NCBI GenBank assembly: GCA_964369315.1
Contig: CAYJEJ010000002.1
Coordinates: 78,044 to 142,043, forward strand
Reading direction: 5' to 3'
DNA from: CAYJEJ01 sp964369315
GTDB lineage: Bacteria; Pseudomonadota; Alphaproteobacteria; UBA3830; JAIRWN01
DNA: 64,000 nucleotides
This document shows positions 26,481 to 36,550 of this stretch, one piece after another (the first letter of the stretch is position 1; each line of letters opens with the position of its first letter). The position numbers and the translations under genes are program-made. The notes below the pieces were generated by a model. It did not search any database, had not been told where the DNA came from, and saw only the letters and a program-made list of their open reading frames with translations.

Positions 26481-27878
26481 ATGCCGACCGATATAGAAAT
26501 GAAAAAAGATATCAAAAAAACACAAAAGCAGCCTGAACAAAAGGTTTTGTTCGACAGCAACAGTGCTGAGTTGCGTCCCAAAATAACCGTTTTTGGAATC
26601 GGTGGAGCTGGCGGTAATGCTGTTAACAACATGATTCGCTCTAAACTAGAGGGGGTGGAGTTTGTCGTTGCCAACACAGATTCGCAGTCTTTATCTAATT
26701 CCTTGGCTGAAACAAAAATCCAACTGGGGCTGAATATGACCCAAGGTTTGGGTGCGGGCTCGAGACCAGATGTTGGAAAAGCTTCGGCAGAAGAGGCTGA
26801 GAACGAGATTATGGATTGTTTGAGCGGCAGTAATATGGTTTTTATCACTGCTGGCATGGGTGGGGGCACTGGAACTGGTGCAGGACCTGTCATCGCTCGT
26901 ATGGCGAAAGACCAAGGGATATTAACTATTGGTGTGGTTACAAAACCTTTCCACTTTGAGGGCATTCACAGAATGCGTACCGCAGAAAAAGGTATTGACG
27001 AGTTGCAACAGTTCGTCGACACCCTTTTAATAATCCCGAATCAAAATTTGTTTAGAGTCGCCAATGATAGGACGACATTTGCCGATGCATTCAAAATGGC
27101 AGATGACGTTTTGTATTCTGGTGTGAGAGGTGTGACGGACTTAATGGTTATGCCAGGGCTAATAAACCTAGATTTTGCCGACATCCGCACAGTTATGAGT
27201 GAAATGGGCAAAGCCATGATGGGAACTGGTGACGCGGAAGGTGAAAGAAGGGCTCTTGACGCCGCTGAAGCTGCAATATCAAATCCTCTGCTTGATGATG
27301 TGTCGATGAAGGGGGCTCGTGGAGTTTTGATTAATATCACTGGCGGATATGACATGACGCTTTATGAAGTTGATGAAGCGGCAAACCGTATCAGGGAAGA
27401 GGTCGATTCAGAGGCGAATATAATTTTTGGTTCAACCTTTGATGAGGCTATGCACGGCAGTATGCGTGTTTCGGTCGTTGCAACGGGTATCGATGTTGAT
27501 GACATGCACAGTCACAAACGGATTTTGCAGGCAAGGTCTAACGCAGATAATGCGAGCTTTACTGACTCTTCAGGAACAGATGATGAACCTGTTAAGAATG
27601 ACGAGGACGTGAAGGCTATAGATTCACAGATTAAACAATTTGACCGTCAAGTTGAAGATTACTCTGATAGTGATAGGCACAATGATGAAATTGAAACAGG
27701 GCATCATAAGTCGTTTTTGGAAAGGCTTGGTTTTGGTCGGAATAAAAAAACCTCAAAAGTCACCACTCCAACAAAGTCATCAAATGATAAACCTGAACCG
27801 ATTAACCAAGGTGTTGCGAAACCTTTTGGTGATGAGGTCGATGAAGTTGATATTCCTGCCTTTTTACGAAGAAAATAG
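26481..27878 (+). CDS. ftsZ: Cell division protein FtsZ
   Basis: This 465-residue protein is the tubulin-like division GTPase. The tubulin signature GGGTGTG is at 127-133, and the T7-loop region ([11 protein letters not shown]) is intact. The C-terminal tail VDIPAFLRR is the conserved peptide that binds FtsA/ZipA-type partners. I start it at ATG 26481, behind AAGGA at 26465-26469; a longer frame from 26406 would add a non-conserved leader. The gene stands alone, without ftsQA and the other dcw genes upstream: rsmA precedes it and ftsH follows after 33 bases. The linker after the GTPase core is short compared with many Alphaproteobacteria. Confidence 0.95.
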   Translation: MPTDIEMKKDIKKTQKQPEQKVLFDSNSAELRPKITVFGIGGAGGNAVNNMIRSKLEGVEFVVANTDSQSLSNSLAETKIQLGLNMTQGLGAGSRPDVGKASAEEAENEIMDCLSGSNMVFITAGMGGGTGTGAGPVIARMAKDQGILTIGVVTKPFHFEGIHRMRTAEKGIDELQQFVDTLLIIPNQNLFRVANDRTTFADAFKMADDVLYSGVRGVTDLMVMPGLINLDFADIRTVMSEMGKAMMGTGDAEGERRALDAAEAAISNPLLDDVSMKGARGVLINITGGYDMTLYEVDEAANRIREEVDSEANIIFGSTFDEAMHGSMRVSVVATGIDVDDMHSHKRILQARSNADNASFTDSSGTDDEPVKNDEDVKAIDSQIKQFDRQVEDYSDSDRHNDEIETGHHKSFLERLGFGRNKKTSKVTTPTKSSNDKPEPINQGVAKPFGDEVDEVDIPAFLRRK

Positions 27879-27911
27879 CTTTAACGTTTTGTTCTGATTG
27901 TTGTTTGGAGT

Positions 27912-29939
27912 TTGGTGTTGGATAAAATTAGTAAAAACTTGGTTTTTTGGTTTGTATTGGCTATATCTCTTGCGACGTTGTTTAGCTTATTTGAAGATAA
28001 GAAACAAAAAACCGAGAATGTCGCATACAGCGATTTTTTGCACGGCGTTGAAAATGATAGGGTTAGTAGCGTTGATATAAAAGGGCAGAACGTCCTTATT
28101 GTTAATCGTGATAAAACCGTTTCTAGAACCTATGTTCCATTTGACCCAGATTTAATCAAAAAGCTATCTCAGAAAAACATTAGAATAAATGTTGTCCCTA
28201 GGGATGACGACCAATCATCTTTTTTGCACTTGTTCCTAAATTGTTTGCCGATGCTACTTTTGATAGGCGGTTGGATGTTTTTATGGCGTCAGATGCAATC
28301 TGGTGGAAACAAGGCAATGGGTTTTGGCAAGTCTAAGGCAAAAATGCTTGGCGAAAAGGTTGTGAAAGTTCGTTTTGAAGATGTTGCTGGTATAGACGAG
28401 GCGAAAGATGAACTTGGTGAGGTTGTCGACTTTTTAAAAGATCAAAAAAAGTTTCAACGCCTTGGCGGGAAGATACCCAGAGGGGTGTTGTTGGTCGGGC
28501 CTCCTGGTACGGGGAAAACTCTTTTGGCACGGGCAATCGCTGGTGAGGCGGGGGTTCCTTTTTTTAGTATATCAGGCTCAGAGTTTGTTGAGATGTTTGT
28601 TGGCGTTGGTGCCAGCCGTGTTCGAGATATGTTCGAGCAGGGCAAAAAAAACGCTCCTTGTATAATATTCGTTGATGAAATTGATGCTGTTGGACGCCAT
28701 AGAGGGTTTGGTTTGGGCGGAGGAAATGATGAAAGGGAGCAAACTTTAAACCAACTTTTGGTTGAGATGGACGGGTTTGAGGCCAATGCAGGTGTCATTA
28801 TAATTGCTGCAACCAATCGCCCAGATGTTCTTGACCCAGCCTTACTAAGACCAGGAAGGTTTGACCGTCAGGTCATTGTCAGCAACCCAGACTTAAATGG
28901 GCGTGAACGTATTTTGCAAGTTCACTCTAAGAAGGTTCCGCTTGCAGAAGATGTCGATTTGATGGTTATAGCGAGGGGCACCCCTGGGTTTTCAGGTGCA
29001 GATTTAGCCAATTTGGTTAATGAGGCGGCCTTGCTGGCGGCTAGAAATGGCAAGCGTGTTGTTGGGATGTCTGAGTTTGAGTCGGCTAAAGACAAGGTCT
29101 TGATGGGCTCTGAAAGGCGTTCTATGGTGATGAGCGAAGAGGAAAAAAAACTTACGGCATTTCATGAGGCTGGGCACGCTACAATCGCCTTAAATATGAA
29201 AGATTCTGACCCAATACATAAGGCAACCATTATTCCAAGAGGTAGGGCACTGGGGATGGTGATGCGTTTGCCCGAGGGGGATAGGGTTTCTGTCTCTCGC
29301 GATAAGTTAGAGGCTGACCTCTGTGTCGCTATGGGTGGGCGAATCGCTGAGGAAATAATTTTTGGTCATGGAAAAATAACTACAGGTGCTTCTTCGGATA
29401 TAAAACAGGCAACTGATATAGTAAGAAAGATGGTGATAGAGTGGGGGATGGCGGACAAACTCGGGTTTTTATCATACTCTGAGTCTTCTCAAGACGTGTT
29501 TTTAGGGCATTCTGCCCCGAATCCTCGCCAAATTTCAGAAACAACTGCTCAGAAAATAGATGAAGAGGTCAGGGCAATCGTTGATAGGCTCTATAAGAAA
29601 TCATTTGATTTATTAAGTAACAAAATTGACCAACTTAATAGGATAGCCTCTGGTCTAATTCAATATGAAACGCTTAGCGGTGAAGAAATTCAGCTTTTGA
29701 GCGAAGGAAAAGAGATTATCAGAAAGGTTCCAACCAAAGGAAAAAATAAAAAATCAAATGTGAGCTCGAATGATGACGGGCTTTTAGAATTTGGTAAATC
29801 GCCCGAAAAAACAAAAAAGAGAAAAACCAGCAAAAAAGAAGATGTTGAACCGTCATTAACTGATGTAAAAAATATCAATGACAAAGATAAAAAATCGACC
29901 AATTCGGGGCGAAAAAAATCAACCAATAAAAATGATTAA
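27912..29939 (+). CDS. ftsH: ATP-dependent zinc metalloprotease FtsH
   Basis: This 675-residue membrane AAA+ protease degrades membrane and short-lived cytoplasmic proteins. Two membrane segments at about 8-26 and 108-124 flank a small periplasmic domain. The Walker A motif GPPGTGKT is at 196-203, and the zinc site HEAGH at 418-422. The C-terminal tail is strongly lysine- and serine-rich and unusually long after about residue 610. The start is uncertain among adjacent codons TTG 27912, GTG 27915 and TTG 27918, all behind GGAG at 27907-27910; 27918 has the best spacing. tilS, often upstream in Alphaproteobacteria, is replaced by ftsZ, while glmM follows as usual. Confidence 0.95.
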   Translation: MVLDKISKNLVFWFVLAISLATLFSLFEDKKQKTENVAYSDFLHGVENDRVSSVDIKGQNVLIVNRDKTVSRTYVPFDPDLIKKLSQKNIRINVVPRDDDQSSFLHLFLNCLPMLLLIGGWMFLWRQMQSGGNKAMGFGKSKAKMLGEKVVKVRFEDVAGIDEAKDELGEVVDFLKDQKKFQRLGGKIPRGVLLVGPPGTGKTLLARAIAGEAGVPFFSISGSEFVEMFVGVGASRVRDMFEQGKKNAPCIIFVDEIDAVGRHRGFGLGGGNDEREQTLNQLLVEMDGFEANAGVIIIAATNRPDVLDPALLRPGRFDRQVIVSNPDLNGRERILQVHSKKVPLAEDVDLMVIARGTPGFSGADLANLVNEAALLAARNGKRVVGMSEFESAKDKVLMGSERRSMVMSEEEKKLTAFHEAGHATIALNMKDSDPIHKATIIPRGRALGMVMRLPEGDRVSVSRDKLEADLCVAMGGRIAEEIIFGHGKITTGASSDIKQATDIVRKMVIEWGMADKLGFLSYSESSQDVFLGHSAPNPRQISETTAQKIDEEVRAIVDRLYKKSFDLLSNKIDQLNRIASGLIQYETLSGEEIQLLSEGKEIIRKVPTKGKNKKSNVSSNDDGLLEFGKSPEKTKKRKTSKKEDVEPSLTDVKNINDKDKKSTNSGRKKSTNKND

Positions 29940-30107
29940 AATAGGCTGACCACATTAAACCCTTGTGTTGAGCTGTGTTTTTAAGTAATAAAAAACATTC
30001 TTTATTTGATTGTTTAAGTGTTAATATTTATCTATACTGTAGGTAGGCGGTTTTTGTTGAAAACTGTTTGGTGTGTTTGTTAATATATTTTAATTTAGAG
30101 GCGAATT

Positions 30108-31490
30108 TTGGCAATTTTTGGCACTGATGGTATTAGGAAGCGGTTTAGTGAATGGCCAATTTGTGTTGAGGGGTGTTTTTGTATCGCAAAGTCTTTGGTC
30201 GAGTCTAGGGCTTTGGGTGATTTGAAAACAGTCCTTATCGCAAGAGATACCCGCGGGACATCCGTTGACCTTGAACGAGGACTTGAGACAGCTCTTTCTA
30301 ATTATAAAATCAAAGTGACCTTAGCTGGAATTATGCCGACACCAGCGTTATCTGTCTTAACGAGTAAAGGCGGTTTTTCTTGTGGAATTTCTGTCACCGC
30401 GTCGCATAACCCATATACTGACAACGGTCTGAAAATTTTTAACGCGAATGGCGAGAAACTGGAAGAACATCAGGCTCAATCAATTGAAGCCTCTTTCCTT
30501 CAATACAGTGATAGTTTTGAAGATACTTATAAAGCGATGAATCCTTTTAAGGAAAATATTTTTCGCCTTGGTTATGAGTTTAGATATAACGACCTTGAAG
30601 CCTTGTTTTATAATGACTATAAAGAGTCGCTATTGAGGTCATTTCCCAAAAATTTTTCATTATTAGGGTCGAAGATTGCAATTGATTGTGCAAATGGTGC
30701 GAATTATTATATTGTGCCAAAGTTGTTTACTGAACTTGGTGCTAAGGTCAAGGTTGTTGGGAACAAACCAGATGGTAAAAATATTAATCATAAGGTTGGT
30801 GCCACTTGCCCAGAGTCTATAAGAAATTTGGTGTTCAGAAGTGGTGCGGATTTAGGCATTTCTTTTGATGGAGATGGAGATAGGCTTATCATGTGTGATG
30901 AGCTGGGTAACATTATCGACGGGGATGTTATACTTGCGGTATTAGCCAAATACCTCCACAACAAGGGGCAGCTCGCCAATAATTGTGTTGTGTCGACTAT
31001 TATGTCAAATTTGGGTTTAGATGATTATTTATCAAGCCTTGGAATAAAGCTGTTTCGCAGTAATGTTGGCGATAAGCTTGTCTATGACATGATGAAAGAA
31101 AAGGGGGCTGTACTTGGTGGGGAGAAGTCTGGTCACGTAATATTAAAAGATTTTTCCGCAACGGGCGATGGTTTATTTGTTGCCTTAACCATGATTCGGG
31201 TTTTGATGGAGACAGGTCAGGCTCCTAGTGATGCATTTAACATTTTCAAGCCATACCCACAGGTATTGAGGAATTTTCCAGTCGATAAGTCCTTGCTTGA
31301 GGATGAGAAAGTTAAGAAGTTTTTCCATGACATTAACAACAAAATTAACCTTGATGGAGGTCGTTTGATTGTTCGTCCGTCTGGCACTGAACCCATGATT
31401 AGGGTGATGGTTGAGCATGCTGACGCTGATTTTGTTCATAATCAACTCGAAAATATTGAAGATTTTTTGACAAATATTTTAGGCTATTAA
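30108..31490 (+). CDS. glmM: Phosphoglucosamine mutase GlmM
   Basis: This 460-residue enzyme converts glucosamine-6-phosphate to glucosamine-1-phosphate for peptidoglycan and lipopolysaccharide synthesis. The family start FGTDGIR is at residues 4-10, the phosphoserine loop TASHNP at 97-102 (Ser99), the metal loop DGDGDR at 254-259 and the phosphate loop RPSGTEP near the C-terminus. The start is TTG with AGAGG six bases upstream; the FGTDGIR motif fixes it. It is separated from ftsH by 168 bases, so it may have its own promoter. Length is normal (about 450). Confidence 0.95.
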   Translation: MAIFGTDGIRKRFSEWPICVEGCFCIAKSLVESRALGDLKTVLIARDTRGTSVDLERGLETALSNYKIKVTLAGIMPTPALSVLTSKGGFSCGISVTASHNPYTDNGLKIFNANGEKLEEHQAQSIEASFLQYSDSFEDTYKAMNPFKENIFRLGYEFRYNDLEALFYNDYKESLLRSFPKNFSLLGSKIAIDCANGANYYIVPKLFTELGAKVKVVGNKPDGKNINHKVGATCPESIRNLVFRSGADLGISFDGDGDRLIMCDELGNIIDGDVILAVLAKYLHNKGQLANNCVVSTIMSNLGLDDYLSSLGIKLFRSNVGDKLVYDMMKEKGAVLGGEKSGHVILKDFSATGDGLFVALTMIRVLMETGQAPSDAFNIFKPYPQVLRNFPVDKSLLEDEKVKKFFHDINNKINLDGGRLIVRPSGTEPMIRVMVEHADADFVHNQLENIEDFLTNILGY

Positions 31491-31661
31491 GTTTTTAAAC
31501 TTGTTTTTATTTATTTTCTTCAGTTATTTGGTATTAAGGCTATTTTTGTATTGAAAAATCAATAATGCGGTTACATATGCTTACGCACAGATAAAATTAT
31601 TGTGTTCCTATAAAGTAATGAAAAACGTATTTCTTAACACCTGTTGCGAAGATTTCCTATA

Positions 31662-31680
31662 CCTAATGTTTAACATTAGG
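31662..31680. repeat. Short perfect inverted repeat downstream of glmM
   Basis: Nine-base arms CCTAATGTT and AACATTAGG face each other around one central base. No T-run follows on either strand, so it is a poor intrinsic terminator. It could be an operator or an RNA hairpin near the end of the glmM transcript. Confidence 0.5.
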
Positions 31681-31713
31681 AAGAATAAAATCTATTTGTG
31701 AATAAAATAAAAA

Positions 31714-31736
31714 TAGCCCTAATTTAATTAGGGCTA
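31714..31736 (-). terminator. Intrinsic terminator of the 190-residue secreted protein gene
   Basis: Ten-base arms TAGCCCTAAT (31714-31723) and ATTAGGGCTA (31727-31736) are perfectly complementary with a three-base loop. On the minus strand a T-rich run follows (complement of 31701-31713). It lies 19 bases after the stop of the gene at 31755-32327. Confidence 0.8.
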
Positions 31737-31754
31737 CTTTATGAAGATTAAATT

Positions 31755-32327
31755 TTAATGTTGTTGCGGTACAAGTGCATTAACATCAAGCCCAGCTACT
31801 TTGCAGGCTAATGCATAGAATGACAATTTGTTCCTGTAATAATCATACCTTGCCTCGTTTTTATTGTATGCATGTTCTGTTAATGGAGCGTAAAGAATAG
31901 TCAATTCTCCGACTAATTGGTCGCTTGCATTTAAATCTCTACCGTTGAATAAAAGTTTTAATTTGGAGGGTATAAAACCGTTTTTCATGATTGCTTCTCC
32001 AGCAGAATTTTCTTCGACTGAAAAATAGAGTAACTCAGCTTGATTTTTTAGGAAATTTTGAAAACTTTGCTCTAATAAACCTAAGTTCTCTTTACCAAAG
32101 ATTTTTTCTTCCGTGTCTTTAACTAAGTCTTCCTTTGTTTTACCAAATCTAGACTTTTTTTCTTGATCTGATAACAACTTCAATTTTTCTATAAAGTCAC
32201 CAGACAATACCTTAATGCCGTTATTTAGCTTTTCGGTCTCTATTGGTTGTGATAGAACAGGGTCTGGATTATATCCATAAGACAAAGAGGAAACTAACAA
32301 AGCAGATGCTAATAATATTTTTTTCAT
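31755..32327 (-). CDS. Secreted protein of unknown function
   Basis: This 190-residue protein begins with a clear signal peptide (MKKILLASALLVSSLSYG, probable cleavage near residue 18). The mature part is charged and mostly helical (KLLSDQEKKSRFGKTKEDLVKDTEEKIF), then has a mixed region with GFIPSKLKLLFNGRDLNASDQLVGELTILYAPLTEHAY. I recognise no family. It forms a single-gene unit with its own promoter (32363-32391) and strong terminator (31714-31736), so it is a real and independently regulated gene. A lineage-specific periplasmic or exported factor is the most cautious reading. Confidence 0.7.
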   Translation of the reverse strand: MKKILLASALLVSSLSYGYNPDPVLSQPIETEKLNNGIKVLSGDFIEKLKLLSDQEKKSRFGKTKEDLVKDTEEKIFGKENLGLLEQSFQNFLKNQAELLYFSVEENSAGEAIMKNGFIPSKLKLLFNGRDLNASDQLVGELTILYAPLTEHAYNKNEARYDYYRNKLSFYALACKVAGLDVNALVPQQH

Positions 32328-32655
32328 AAATAAATTCCTTAATAATAAACAATAGCCTATAAATTATAGGTTAAGAAAAAATTTGACACAAAATGATAAC
32401 TTTGTCAATAATATTTTTTATTTAACAATTGTTTCAGCAGGATAAATTAAAAAACAAATAAGTAATGTAGTGTTGGTATTGATAATAATAGGTATGGAAT
32501 GCATGTTTTTATTTTCCAGCAAGATATAAAAAACATAGCATTCCGCTAGTGCTATATTAATAATTTATTTATTGTTGACTATTATATATATGTTGTTCAG
32601 CAATATTGCATATTGGTCGCTAGAAAAAAAATGTTTTTGTAGGAGGGGTTATAAA
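32328..32655. other. Intergenic stretch between divergent genes
   Basis: This 328-base gap separates the secreted-protein gene (-) from gap (+). It holds a minus-strand promoter, a palindrome CCTATAA-A-TTATAGG at 32356-32370 overlapping its -10 box, and a TTGACA...TGTCAA inverted repeat at about 32384-32405 near the -35 box. Nothing protein-coding is supported. An upstream in-frame ATG at 32572 for gap lacks a ribosome site. Confidence 0.6.
32363..32391 (-). promoter_or_regulatory. Promoter of the 190-residue secreted protein gene
   Basis: On the minus strand a perfect TATAAT (32368-32363) is preceded at 17 bases by TTGTGT (32391-32386). The transcript would start about 30 bases before the ATG. 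The palindrome over the -10 box suggests a bound regulator. Confidence 0.5.
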
Positions 32656-33663
32656 ATGTCAAAGAGAATCGCGATTAATGGTTTCGGGCGGATAGGTCGT
32701 CTTTTGTTAAGAGCTTTGACGAGTAATGAAAGTAACATAGAGATAATCGCAATCAACGATTTGGCTAAATCAGAGATGGACTGTTACCTCTTAAAATATG
32801 ACTCAGTGCATGGTCGATTTGAAAAAGATATAAATTTAATCGGTGATGAGCTGGTTATAGACAACCAAAAACCAATAAAACTTTTAAATGTTATCTCTCC
32901 GGAAGACCTGCCTTGGCAGGAGATGGGGGTCGATGTTGTGATGGAATGTTCTGGTTGTTTTATCACAAAGGATAAGGCGGTTCAGCATATTGAATCTGGT
33001 GCTAAAAAGGTGTTGGTTTCAGCTCCGTGTAGTGGGGCGGATGTAACGGTTGTTTATGGCGTTAATCAAGACAAGCTTAACGAACATCATAGGGTTATCT
33101 CTGCTGCGTCTTGCACGACAAACTGCTTTGCACCGATTGTTAAGGTTCTAAACGAAAACATAGGAATTAACTGTGGTCACATGACAACAATACACTCTTA
33201 TACGAGCGACCAAAACATTATAGATACAGCCCATAAGCAAGATATGAGGCGTGCACGTGCTGCGGGTGTGAATATCATACCGACATCAACTGGGGCTGCT
33301 AAGGCAATTGATTTAGTCCTTCCAGAGATGGCAGGCAAATTAAAAGCCTCGTCACTTAGGGTGCCGACACCGAATGTTTCTTTAATAGACTTTTCTTTCC
33401 TTGCGAACAAAAAGACTTCTGTCGAAGAGATTAATCATGCCTTAAAAATAGCTGCTAGCTCAGAAGAAATGAAGGGGGTCTTGGGCTTTTCAGAAGACCA
33501 GATAGTATCTATTGATTGTAATCATACAACGTTTAGTGCTATATTCGATTCGACCGAAACAAGGGTTGTGGACGGAAAGTTTTGTCGAGTGATGGCTTGG
33601 TATGACAACGAGTGGGCGTTTGTTCATCGGATGATAGATGTTTTGAATTGTATTGTTGTTTAG
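32656..33663 (+). CDS. gap: Glyceraldehyde-3-phosphate dehydrogenase, type I
   Basis: This 335-residue cytosolic enzyme oxidises glyceraldehyde-3-phosphate with NAD+ and phosphate in glycolysis. The nucleotide-binding GFGRIGR is at residues 9-15, the active cysteine is Cys153 in ASCTTNC, and the partner base is His180. The phosphate-site STGAAKA and RVPTPNVS segments are intact. The start is fixed by AGGAGG (32641-32646) nine bases before ATG 32656. One oddity is Ala150 in SAASCTTNC, where most relatives have Asn, and Phe after TTNC. pgk and other glycolytic genes are not adjacent. Erythrose-4-phosphate dehydrogenase is a less likely alternative. Confidence 0.9.
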   Translation: MSKRIAINGFGRIGRLLLRALTSNESNIEIIAINDLAKSEMDCYLLKYDSVHGRFEKDINLIGDELVIDNQKPIKLLNVISPEDLPWQEMGVDVVMECSGCFITKDKAVQHIESGAKKVLVSAPCSGADVTVVYGVNQDKLNEHHRVISAASCTTNCFAPIVKVLNENIGINCGHMTTIHSYTSDQNIIDTAHKQDMRRARAAGVNIIPTSTGAAKAIDLVLPEMAGKLKASSLRVPTPNVSLIDFSFLANKKTSVEEINHALKIAASSEEMKGVLGFSEDQIVSIDCNHTTFSAIFDSTETRVVDGKFCRVMAWYDNEWAFVHRMIDVLNCIVV

Positions 33664-33680
33664 TTTATTAATTCAAATTG

Positions 33681-34307
33681 ATGGATATTAAGGTAGAAGA
33701 GGGTTTAATCTTTTCTAAAGAATGTAAGTTTGTAGTTGGTGCAAATAATTTTTCTGCCATACCGCAGGGGGTGGGTGATTTTCCTGAATTTGCTTTTGTG
33801 GGGCGTTCGAACGTTGGTAAGTCGACGTTAATTAATGCATTGGTTAACAGACGCGGTCTTGCCAGAACATCCAACACCCCTGGAAGAACCCAACAGATAA
33901 ACATTTTTTTATTAGCGGATGTTCTATATTTAGCTGACCTACCAGGATATGGTTATGCGGGGGTTTCCAAGGCTATGAGAAAGAGCTGGGGCAGTTTAAT
34001 CTCGAGTTATTTAAAAACAAGATATGGATTAAAAAGAGTGTTCTTGCTCGTTGACTCGCGTAGAGGAATCATGCAAAAAGATGAAGAAATGATGGAGATG
34101 CTCTGTTTTTATGGGGTGGTTTTTCAAATAATTTTAACTAAAATAGATAAACTAAATAAAGCTGAGTTAGAAGCGGTTGAAAAAGATACATACGAAAAAG
34201 CAAATCATTTTCCCGCGATGTATCCAGAAATAATTTGCGTTAGTGCCGATAAAAAAATAGGCATTAATAAGTTAAGAAATCAAATAGAAGGATTTGTCTT
34301 TAAATGA
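33681..34307 (+). CDS. engB: Ribosome biogenesis GTPase EngB (YsxC/YihA)
   Basis: This 208-residue GTPase is essential for late assembly of the large ribosomal subunit. G1 GRSNVGKS lies at residues 41-48, the G3 motif DLPGYGYA and the G4 motif TKIDK follow in order. NTPGRTQ in the switch region is a hallmark of the family. I take ATG 33681 as start; a TTG directly before it at 33678 is a weak alternative. It lies 17 bases after gap and overlaps dapD by four bases. In Alphaproteobacteria engB commonly neighbours yidC and argB, so its place next to gap and dapD is a local rearrangement. Confidence 0.94.
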   Translation: MDIKVEEGLIFSKECKFVVGANNFSAIPQGVGDFPEFAFVGRSNVGKSTLINALVNRRGLARTSNTPGRTQQINIFLLADVLYLADLPGYGYAGVSKAMRKSWGSLISSYLKTRYGLKRVFLLVDSRRGIMQKDEEMMEMLCFYGVVFQIILTKIDKLNKAELEAVEKDTYEKANHFPAMYPEIICVSADKKIGINKLRNQIEGFVFK

Positions 34308-35143
34308 ACCTAGAAGAAGCAAAAAAAATCATTATCCAGTCTTATAAAGTCTTGGTTGATAAAGGTGTGGTGCCAGAAAATTCTGAAGAATTAAAATCAG
34401 CCGTGAATTTTTGTTTGAAATCATTGAATAGGGGCGATGTAAGAATAGCAGAGCCAGACGAAAATCTGAATAAATGGGTTGTTAATGAATATCTGAAACA
34501 GGCGATATTATTATACTTCAGAATGAACAACAATAAATTGCTGAATTTCGAACATTATACCTGTTGGGACAAGGTTCCATTAAAAACACATGACTGGACT
34601 GGTGCAGACTTCGAAAAAGCTGGGATAAGATTGGTTCCTGGGTCGGTGGTGAGATATGGCTCTTTTATCGGTAAATCTGCTGTGATTATGCCAAGTTTTA
34701 TTAATATGGGAGCCTATGTGGGGAGCTCAACAATGGTTGATACTTGGGCGACAATCGGCTCTTGTGCACAAATTGGGCAAAATTGTCATATATCTGACGG
34801 CGTTACAATTGGCGGCGTGCTTGAGCCTGTTCAGGCTTCACCTGTGATTGTGGAGGATAATTGTTTTATCGGTGCGAGGTCTAGCATTTCAGAGGGGGTT
34901 CGTGTCGGTAAAGGAAGCGTGATTGCTTCGGGGGTTTCATTAAGTGCATCAACAAAAATTGTTGACCGTGAGACAGGAGGCGTGTCTTATGGGATTGTTC
35001 CGCCGTATTCAGTCGTTGTTTCTGGTAGTATGCTAAGCCCTAGTGAAAAGATTGATAATATAAGTGTTTATTGTGCTGTAATCGTAAAAAAAGTTGATGA
35101 ATCAACCAGAGCAAAAACATCCATCAATGAGCTTCTTAGATGA
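34304..35143 (+). CDS. dapD: Tetrahydrodipicolinate N-succinyltransferase DapD
   Basis: This 279-residue enzyme adds a succinyl group to tetrahydrodipicolinate on the way to diaminopimelate and lysine. The C-terminal half is a left-handed beta-helix of hexapeptide repeats (GAYVGSSTMVDTWATIGSCAQIGQNCHISDGVTIGG), with the conserved GGVLEP at about 167-172. The N-terminal domain has the expected NKWVVNEYLKQAILLYFR helix. It overlaps both neighbours by four bases (ATGA), forming a tight unit engB-dapD-MHS transporter. Its presence indicates that the cell makes its own diaminopimelate for peptidoglycan. Confidence 0.95.
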   Translation: MNLEEAKKIIIQSYKVLVDKGVVPENSEELKSAVNFCLKSLNRGDVRIAEPDENLNKWVVNEYLKQAILLYFRMNNNKLLNFEHYTCWDKVPLKTHDWTGADFEKAGIRLVPGSVVRYGSFIGKSAVIMPSFINMGAYVGSSTMVDTWATIGSCAQIGQNCHISDGVTIGGVLEPVQASPVIVEDNCFIGARSSISEGVRVGKGSVIASGVSLSASTKIVDRETGGVSYGIVPPYSVVVSGSMLSPSEKIDNISVYCAVIVKKVDESTRAKTSINELLR

Positions 35144-36375
35144 AACATTCTAAGTTGTGGAATAAGCAACTTAGCGTAATATTTTTTGGAAATGTCCTAG
35201 AATTTTATAACTTTTCTTTGTTCGCGATGTTGGGTGTGCGTTTGGGGGGTATATTTTTCCCGAATATGAATGAATGGGCGTATTACCTATTATTTGCAGC
35301 AGGCTTTATACTCAGACCAGTTGGTGGTGTGTTGTTTGGTGTTTTTGGGGATATTTTTGGTAGAAAAAAATCTATAATAACATCAAATTGTCTTTTGTCG
35401 TGTTCAACAACTATTATTGCCTTTTTGCCAGAAAATGGTGGGTTTTTAATATTTTCTCAAATTATTTTAATAATTTGTCGTGTAATACAGGGGGTGAGTA
35501 TTAATGGAGAGTATACTAATTCGGCTGTTTTTATATTAGAGAAAAAAAACATTAATAAAACATATGCTAGCTTTATGTTGACAGCATCAACGAGTATAGG
35601 GGCATTTTTAGCTTTAATCGCTGGATATATTGATAAAAATTTTCATCAATATATTTGTTGGCGAATGTGGTTTTTTATTGGTGGGGTTGGGTCTTTTTTT
35701 TATTTGTATTTGAGGTTATCTAAAATTGATGAACAATCAAACCAGTATTATAATCAAGGTGTTAGATTTTCGTCTGATTTTTTAAGTTTGTTGACATCTT
35801 TTAAAAAATATTATTTAAGTTTATTTCTTGTAATTGGTATAGGGGCGTTTTCTAATGCTGTTGCGTACTCAATTATAATTAATATTGATATTTTCGTTTT
35901 AGGAGATAGCCTTTTTAAAGAAGTCATCAAATTTTTGATAATCTTGTTACCGTTAATAATTTATCTTGTCTTAGGGGGAAAAATCTCCAGATATAGTCCA
36001 GAAAAGATAATGACCTTTGTTTGTGTCGCAGGCGTTATGCTCATTTATCCCTCAATGATTTTGCTTAATCAAGAAAGCAATATCTTGGCTTTGTTAGGGA
36101 CATTTATTATTATTTTAACCAGCGGCACAATTAGTGGTCCATCGAAGGCTGTGTATAGCAAATTGTTTCCTCAAGAATGTAGGTGTACTGGTGTAGCAAT
36201 TGGCAAGGGGATGTGCGGTCTGATTTTTGGTGGGCTGTCGCCAATAATCAATGCATTAATCAGCAAGTATACATCCTTTTATTTCATAGCGTTATACTTT
36301 CTGGGATGTGCGATTATCTCTCTAATAAGTTTGATTTGTGCACGCTCTTTGTTTAAAAAGAGACTCCTCGATTGA
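35140..36375 (+). CDS. MFS transporter, metabolite:H+ symporter-like (ProP-type)
   Basis: This 411-residue inner-membrane protein has twelve hydrophobic segments. The loop between segments 2 and 3 reads GVFGDIFGRKKSI, the MFS signature, and the first segment begins GNVLEFYNFSLFAMLG, a hallmark of the MHS subgroup that includes ProP and citrate or shikimate transporters. Many intracellular bacteria carry multiple such proline/betaine-like transporters. It overlaps dapD by four bases, so its expression is linked to it. The substrate is unknown. Codon use is very AT-rich. An eight-C run lies shortly downstream (36447-36454) but outside the frame. Confidence 0.85.
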   Translation: MKHSKLWNKQLSVIFFGNVLEFYNFSLFAMLGVRLGGIFFPNMNEWAYYLLFAAGFILRPVGGVLFGVFGDIFGRKKSIITSNCLLSCSTTIIAFLPENGGFLIFSQIILIICRVIQGVSINGEYTNSAVFILEKKNINKTYASFMLTASTSIGAFLALIAGYIDKNFHQYICWRMWFFIGGVGSFFYLYLRLSKIDEQSNQYYNQGVRFSSDFLSLLTSFKKYYLSLFLVIGIGAFSNAVAYSIIINIDIFVLGDSLFKEVIKFLIILLPLIIYLVLGGKISRYSPEKIMTFVCVAGVMLIYPSMILLNQESNILALLGTFIIILTSGTISGPSKAVYSKLFPQECRCTGVAIGKGMCGLIFGGLSPIINALISKYTSFYFIALYFLGCAIISLISLICARSLFKKRLLD

Positions 36376-36391
36376 AGCTGGCTGTGTTCTG

Positions 36392-36432
36392 GCAGTTAAA
36401 AAACAGCACAAAGACCCACCAGAGTTAACTGC
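36392..36432. repeat. Inverted repeat between converging genes
   Basis: Eight-base arms GCAGTTAA (36392-36399) and TTAACTGC (36425-36432) are separated by 25 bases, between the transporter (+) and the MarR gene (-). There is no T-run, so terminator function is uncertain. Confidence 0.3.
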
Positions 36433-36550
36433 GGAGCAACAAAACACCCCCCCCACTTATCAAGCATCGATAAATCAAATGGTAACGAAATTCACCAAGC
36501 AAAGCTTAACAAGTATTATAAGCCAAAAACCTTAAAAAAGCTAACGTAAA

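Noticed and set aside
36376..36550. Eight-C run and extended frame after the MHS transporter, as if the gene were truncated by a shift.
   Set aside because: The transporter already has twelve segments and family length; the downstream frame has no membrane character.
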